Assembly: GCA_029959195.1 (NCBI GenBank) | Contig: CP114119.1 | Location: forward strand, 2,542,001 to 2,606,000 | Origin: Dictyophora rubrovolvata | Lineage: Eukaryota > Basidiomycota > Agaricomycetes > Phallales > Phallaceae | Length of the DNA: 64,000 bases | Reading direction: 5' to 3' | Part shown: in pieces, positions 58,882 through 64,000 of the stretch | Numbering within the stretch: position 1 is the first letter of the stretch | Layout of the letters: every line of letters begins with the position of its first letter | Notes under the pieces: model-generated | Database searches by the model: none | Told to the model about the DNA's origin: nothing | The model's input: only the letters and a program-made list of their open reading frames with translations | Translations under genes and position numbers: made by a program

Positions 58882-60367
58882 ATGACTCGTCAATTCAACT
58901 CATTGCCTATGGAAGACTTGAAAGGTGAGTATGCCACTAGCCTCGCGCTTTGTTGATCTTCGAAAAAAAAAAAAAATGATGACCGATCCAATACAGAGAT
59001 GGATCGTATGTTGCAAAATCTCAAGTTAGATCAGCCCGAAAGTCTATGTGAGGCGATATAGTATCCTGATCAGTGAACAGCTCCCCAATGATCCTACTAA
59101 ATGCTCCTCCGTGTTATTAGTCGCAGAGACGATGCGTCAGTCGGTCTACGGTCTAATAGATGATACAGATCCAGACAAAAACTTCGTGTTCACAATTATT
59201 CCCTCTAAAGTGGATGGCATAGACGACCCCGATGGATGGTCCGTATGCTTTGTCGACGGCATAGCGAAACGCACCATTTTAAATACATCTGGATTACCCC
59301 GTCCATTGCTTCATCCTTCGCGCCCCAGTTATTGGGTTACGACGGCCCAACATATGGGGCTGGGTATCTTTGCCAAACGGTTAATAAAAATGGGGGAAAT
59401 TATTCTCTCAGAACGACCTCTTATTATTGTTCCTGATACTATTGATGCTACTCTGAAGCAGTTTGGGCAGTCTGCAGATGAGGAAACTCGTCTTGGTCTT
59501 ATGAGGGAATGGGAAAGAGCTCTTGGGAATTGTATTGATATGATGGACGAGAAAAATCGCGAGGAATTGCTCAAACTGCGTAATGCCTACGAGGGAGATG
59601 GGAGCGGTCCTTATCTGGGTATAATCCGAACGAATGGATATGAAGTTAAACCTCTCAAGTTCAAACAAGGTCAACTGGAAGATGGGTATAGTGCGATATG
59701 CAAGGATATTGCTCGGATCAATCACAGGTTTATTTCTAAATCGTCTTTTGAAAACTCATTATGCACGTTTTGATGCAAAACTAACAGCTGTCGGCCAAAT
59801 GCTGCGTTACGCTTCGATATGCCCTCATTCTCCTTTCAACTATTTGCCGCACGGAAGATTCCCTCATACGAACAAATCTGCATTGACTATTGCGACATTC
59901 TTCTCCCCGCTGCTGCAAGACAGGAGCAACTAGCCAAGAAGAAAATTGTATGCACATGTTCAGCTTGCAAGGGGGATACTTCCAAAGGGGACGAATTCCG
60001 AACCTCTCTCCAAACCCAGATATCTGAGATCCAGGGGAAATACAAAACCTGGTCAAAGGATTTTACGCTTTCAGATGACTACGTTCTTGACCCTGCGTTG
60101 AAGCTTTTCGCAGCCATCGAAGACGAGGATCTCGAGAAAGTGCATGTATACGGTAAATTGCTTGTGGTTGTCAATAATGTCTATACCGCTCTTGGTGATC
60201 TCGATAACGCGGTCAAGTACGGCAAAATGGTATCTGGATGGCATAAAAAAGATTATGGACCTGATAATGTTATGACGCGGTTGGAGAATCCGGAGTATTA
60301 TCCGACGCGTCCTGAATGGAATATTCGAGCTAAGCAAAAGGAGAATTATTCAGGTTTGTCGAATTGA
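58882..60367 (+). CDS. SET-domain protein, SMYD-like lysine methyltransferase
   Basis: Starts MTRQFNSLPMEDLKEMDRML; an intron with donor GTGAGG near 59050 and acceptor TTATTAG near 59120 joins QPESL to AETMRQSVYGLIDDTDPDKN. The SET domain follows: YWVTTAQHMGLGIFAKRLIK, GEIILSERPLIIVP, an insert with MREWERALGNCIDMMDEKNR, AICKDIARINHSCRPNAALR (the R-I-N-H-S-C-x-P-N substrate/SAM motif), and YEQICIDYCDILLPAAARQE, then the post-SET-like CTCSACKGD. A helical TPR-like tail (VHVYGKLLVVVNNVYTALGD) ends NYSGLSN. There is no MYND zinc finger between the SET halves. The intron inside INH/SC is removed exactly. Target unknown. Confidence 0.8.
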
Positions 60368-60897
60368 CATCACACATACCTAAGAAGGTGGCATTCCTTT
60401 CATTGTGAGCTTCACCTTAGAAACGGGTTGTATTGAAATTTAACAATGTTCACTAGTAAGAGTTATCATCCCTTCTCCGTTGTTCATCGATGCCTCCAAT
60501 AAGTCATAGTTTGCTCGTATTCTCAACGAGCGCTCTTCTAGTTTAATAATTCACCATGTCTTTGGCTTGTGTCTAATTATAATATTTTATCTGTCATATG
60601 TATTAGGATATTGGTATACATAGATAATACAATATATGTACGTCCATACACATGAGCGCGATCGATATACCTGTCATTCTTAATAATGTATACATACTTT
60701 GTAATTCCATTTCCATTCCGTCCAAAGATTAATTACTTATACTTTCGTGAAACAACAATATTATGGTTAATACAATAAGTGATATGTTTGTCAAAATATA
60801 TATGCGAAAAGATTGGAGACAGACGGAGTCGAGGTCGTCGCATGTTGGATGATTGGTATGAGTAATAAAGAAGGGGATAAATTGAGGGTGATATAGA
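60368..60897. other. Convergent 3' regions
   Basis: About 530 bp between the ends of the SET gene (+) and pantothenate kinase (-). Very AT-rich (60560-60700); no gene recognised. Confidence 0.4.
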
Positions 60898-62780
60898 TCA
60901 ATCGGATGTTCCTTCAATGTTCTTGATCCAGGCACCGATTGCGCCTCTATAGTCATCATGAGTAAATCTACGTAATCTTGAGGTTTGTTTTCGAAATCTC
61001 ACAGGAACCCTTCGTGACGAAGGAAAAGAGCTCGCTTAGTGCCTTTACTCCAGAAGCGAATAGCGTAAGATAGAGTAGCGACAGTGGCCGCATGACCTGA
61101 AAATACGGACGTAAGAAAACAACTAACCGTTGGCCAAGAACCGTGCTAACCTCTTATGAAACATCCTCCGAAGTAGATGTTGTCCAGGTGGTACTTTTCC
61201 GCGTTCATGTATCTGCTTTGGGGATAAGGAAAGAATAGACAAGGGGGGATAGGGTAACATACGCTATTTGTCCGATGTTATTACTGATAGCGTATAGCAA
61301 ACTACGGCTAATGTCTTCGGGAGTAAAACTACGTTTCTTGCCAGCCTCGCCTTTTTTGAAGACTTTACCGAACGAAGACGCTATCATTGTCGACTTTAGA
61401 CCGAGCCGAGAGTAGTCCTGTCCGTAGATGTCACCGACAAGCATGTCGACCGTTGCGTTGTCTCCTTTCTCAGCTAGTGCTAACATTTCTGATGGAAAAA
61501 AGGCGACGTCAAGAAAGGGCGCACATAACATAAGACCAGAAATAAAAAACGTACCATCAAAAGTCGTGGCGGGTGTTAATAGACTCAGTATACCCCAGAG
61601 AGTACCGCCTCCGAGACTTGTCCCACTGACACGCTCAAACTTGCCGTCCTCATCGACCTTGATGATCGATACGCCCGAGCCGATGTTGACTAATAAGCAT
61701 GGGAACTGTGGGACGGCGTCCGCAAACGATACGCTGTATTGTGGTGGGTTTGGAGAAGGACGTTCCAGCTCATGGAACTCCGCCGGCGAAGCTACGTTCC
61801 TATCTCCATTCACTCGCGTTTGTGTTTGTGTTTGTGTTTGTGTCGAAGGAGAAGTAGAAGCTGAGGAAGACGAGGCCAATGAACATTTATCAGGATGAGT
61901 AACGGAGTGAATTAATTGGTCTGAGAAGTAGTATACTTCTTCAGGTATGTGTGTGAAAAACCGCAAGCCCTGAGTCAGGCATTCCATCTCATCTTCGCGG
62001 CGCATTTCCACGCCTAATGAATCGCTGAATAGCTCGTAAAAGCGATGAGCACCGCCGCCAGTAGCCATAATCTTTACGCTCTTCTTCATCTCCTCTTCGG
62101 AAACGTGGTTGACTTGTGCTGAGCGGGTTATGAGAGATTGAATAAAGTTGACGCAGTCCTCGATGTTAGACGTCTCGAATCGCTCAAAGTTGAGGGACCC
62201 GCCTGGGAGGTGTTTCATTGTATTGACGCGGACTAGTTTAGAAGCAAGACCGCCCTCGTCTAACGGTGTCGAGTTTGATTCGAGAGCGGATGGAGTAAGG
62301 GCACCGCTGCGAAGGAGATGACGTGAGACGTCTTCCAGGGGTGGTGTGTGATTGCCAGGCTTTAGATGCTTGGGTGAACCGTCTGGACTATGAGAAGACC
62401 CATTGCTGTATCCGTTTCCGTTTCCGTTTCCGTTCAAGAGTGGCGGCGAAGGCTCTGGAGAACGAGTGAAATAAACTACTTTGGCTAATGATCCGCCAAT
62501 CTTGGAAGGCGTGTCAGCAAAAGTCGGATAGATAGAGCAAGTGTTAGCTGGCGCAACTTACATCTACTGCAATATGAGACACAGGCTCAATGTAGTTGGG
62601 TAGGTATATTCCTCTGCTATCTCGGGTCTGAAAAAAAGGTACAATAGAGTCAGTCTGATGACTAGACGGTACACAGGGACTAGGGACTGGTCAAACCTCC
62701 GGAGATCCTTCGTGCAAGATGATAGCACCGCGGGTATCGACCTTGATGACTTTTGCAGTGGGAAGAGATGGGCCCGACAT
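60898..62780 (-). CDS. CAB1: Pantothenate kinase (eukaryotic type)
   Basis: Phosphorylates pantothenate, the first committed step of coenzyme A synthesis. The start MSGPSLPTAKVIKVDTRGAI precedes HIAVDIGGSLAKVVYFTRS (phosphate loop of the actin-like ATPase fold). Then come a low-complexity NGNGNGNG/Ser-rich segment, LNFERFETSNIEDCVNFIQS, IMATGGGAHRFYELFSDSLG, CLTQGLRFFTHIPEEVYYFS, a second low-complexity insert with STQTQTQTQT, FPCLLVNIGSGVSIIKVDED, RVSGTSLGGGTLWGILSLLT, DNATVDMLVGDIYGQDYSRL, ISRSLLYAISNNIGQIAY, HAATVATLSYAIRFWSKGTK, RALFLRHEGFLGAIGAWIKN, ending IEGTSD. All core motifs are present. Several introns, including the last one with acceptor CTATAG near 60952. Confidence 0.92.
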
Positions 62781-64000
62781 TTTGTTTCACCGAAAGAAAG
62801 TTATTTGAAACCTTGGTGAAAGTAAACACAAAACATGTACAACCGTACGACTTGGGGCACTTGTTTTTTAAGCAGATGTGTTCCTTAGCCAGTGACGAAC
62901 TCCGAGCAAGCGGGGGTTCCACGCACGCGGAGGTAAAAGAAGCCGGAAGCCGAGCTCAAGGCGTGCCAATGGCTCTGGCACTTGATAATGATGCACAATG
63001 GCTTGTACTAAATTTTTCAAAAGGAGCTGCTATTATATTCTATTACATTCCATGGAGTAGCGTGGGGGACTGGCACACAAACGCCGTTTCCGTCGTTTGT
63101 CGAATCAAATGTCCGTGGAAGACTCTTGCAATAGAGGAATGAATTACTTATCGAAACCCCAGCAAATCAAATGAAAGCACTTTGTATCTAAGCGCCAGAC
63201 AAAGAACATCAGTTGCCATATCGAGTTCTTGTCATCGCAATTTTCACAACGGCGAATCACTTGGGTCCTATCTGCGACCAGGCTGTGAGTATAACTAGGG
63301 GTCGGTGCCTTTGCTCATGCCCCGATTCCCCCATTCACCTGAGAATCACTTCAGGACGACACAGGTGCTCCAGTATGTGAATTGCCTGAGGCGTCAGAAT
63401 CGAAATCAAGATGTGATCCTGAATCAACGTGAACTTTATTTGAAAAATAGGGTGTTTGACATATGTTATTCAACATGACTAACGATACCAGCCTGAGACA
63501 ATATCTCATTTCTTCTCAAACCAAGAATGTGATTCCCAAGTAGTGTAGTTCTATAGTTCTAGAACTGTAGAATCGTCATAGGAAGACCAGGTCTGTGCAC
63601 AGTTGGATCCGGGTGTATCGGATCCATGCGATGTGGGAAATTCTCTGCGTCGAGCAAGTCAAAAGTCACTGGATTGTTTGAAATAGACATTTACTTGCAT
63701 ACGTACAACTAATATACGGCAGCCAAGCCTTCGATTACCGCTAATCCGACGTTCACGTTCAACGTCCAAGCAACGCCCAAGTCGCTGGGCGAGCGTTGGC
63801 GTTTAGGTGATGACTTGGGTCTTCGGCACTTCGGGAAAGCTGACAAAATAATATCGAGTACGCTGTTGTTTTTTCACAGCCGCAACCGCGGTGCATTGTT
63901 CAAGTTACTCTTCGAATCTAGACTGCATGGACAGCTAACGTAATATCGCCGGCGCTGGCGACGGGCGCGTACCTCCTCCAGCGAACTTTCAAAGTTGGCA
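62781..64000. other. No gene recognised to the window end
   Basis: About 1.2 kb upstream of pantothenate kinase. A plus-strand frame at 62753-63142 overlaps the kinase start and is unlikely to be coding. The last 60 bases are GC-rich and may begin a gene beyond the window. Confidence 0.35.

Noticed and set aside
62753-63142. A 129-codon plus-strand frame overlapping the pantothenate kinase start
   Set aside because: It is antisense to a well-supported first exon and has no family resemblance.
1-64000. CRISPR array, operon or bacterial defence system
   Set aside because: The DNA is eukaryotic, with spliceosomal introns throughout; no direct-repeat array was seen.

Overview
This window is nuclear DNA from a filamentous basidiomycete, most likely an agaricomycete mushroom. 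Genes are dense and broken by many very short GT-AG introns of about 50-60 nt. The recognisable genes are fungal housekeeping genes mixed with families expanded in agaricomycetes (F-box proteins, BBE-like flavoproteins, a neutral ceramidase, an arylamine N-acetyltransferase). Exon joins below were made by eye from GT/AG signals and reading-frame continuity; no search was run.

Layout. 1-2.4 kb: no confident gene, one possible small gene. 2.4-9 kb: a TatD-type nuclease (-), F-box gene A (+) and BBE-like oxidase A (+). 9.8-14.3 kb: two membrane-anchored surface proteins (-), one mucin-like and one heparinase-like. 14.5-23 kb: a ribosome-biogenesis WD40 protein (Utp17/WDR75, -), divergent from a RAD5/HLTF helicase (+). 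23.4-24.8 kb: proteasome subunit beta-6 (+). 25-32.6 kb: a possible small gene (-), BBE-like oxidase B (+), an amino-acid permease (-) and F-box gene B (-). 32.6-35.7 kb: a repeat island with inverted LTR-like arms, degenerate tandem repeats and an ATACGG-rich block. 35.7-43.7 kb: arylamine N-acetyltransferase (+), neutral ceramidase (-), and a divergent pair of related genes of unknown function. 43.7-46.7 kb: a decayed F-box gene and a Ty1/copia relic. 46.7-55.7 kb: RAV1 (V-ATPase assembly, -), an eEF2-lysine-methyltransferase-like gene (+) and N-acetylglutamate synthase (-). 55.7-58.9 kb: a long stretch with no recognised gene. 58.9-62.8 kb: a SET/SMYD-like protein (+) and pantothenate kinase (-). 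62.8-64 kb: nothing recognised.

The housekeeping genes do not form a pathway; they are simply neighbours. The most striking points are microexons of 3-9 nt that encode catalytic or signature motifs in three separate genes (RAD5 motif I, the ceramidase nucleophile motif, and the TatD first signature), a duplicated F-box plus BBE-oxidase pair that brackets the housekeeping block, and the divergent uncharacterised paralog pair at 40.8-43.7 kb.
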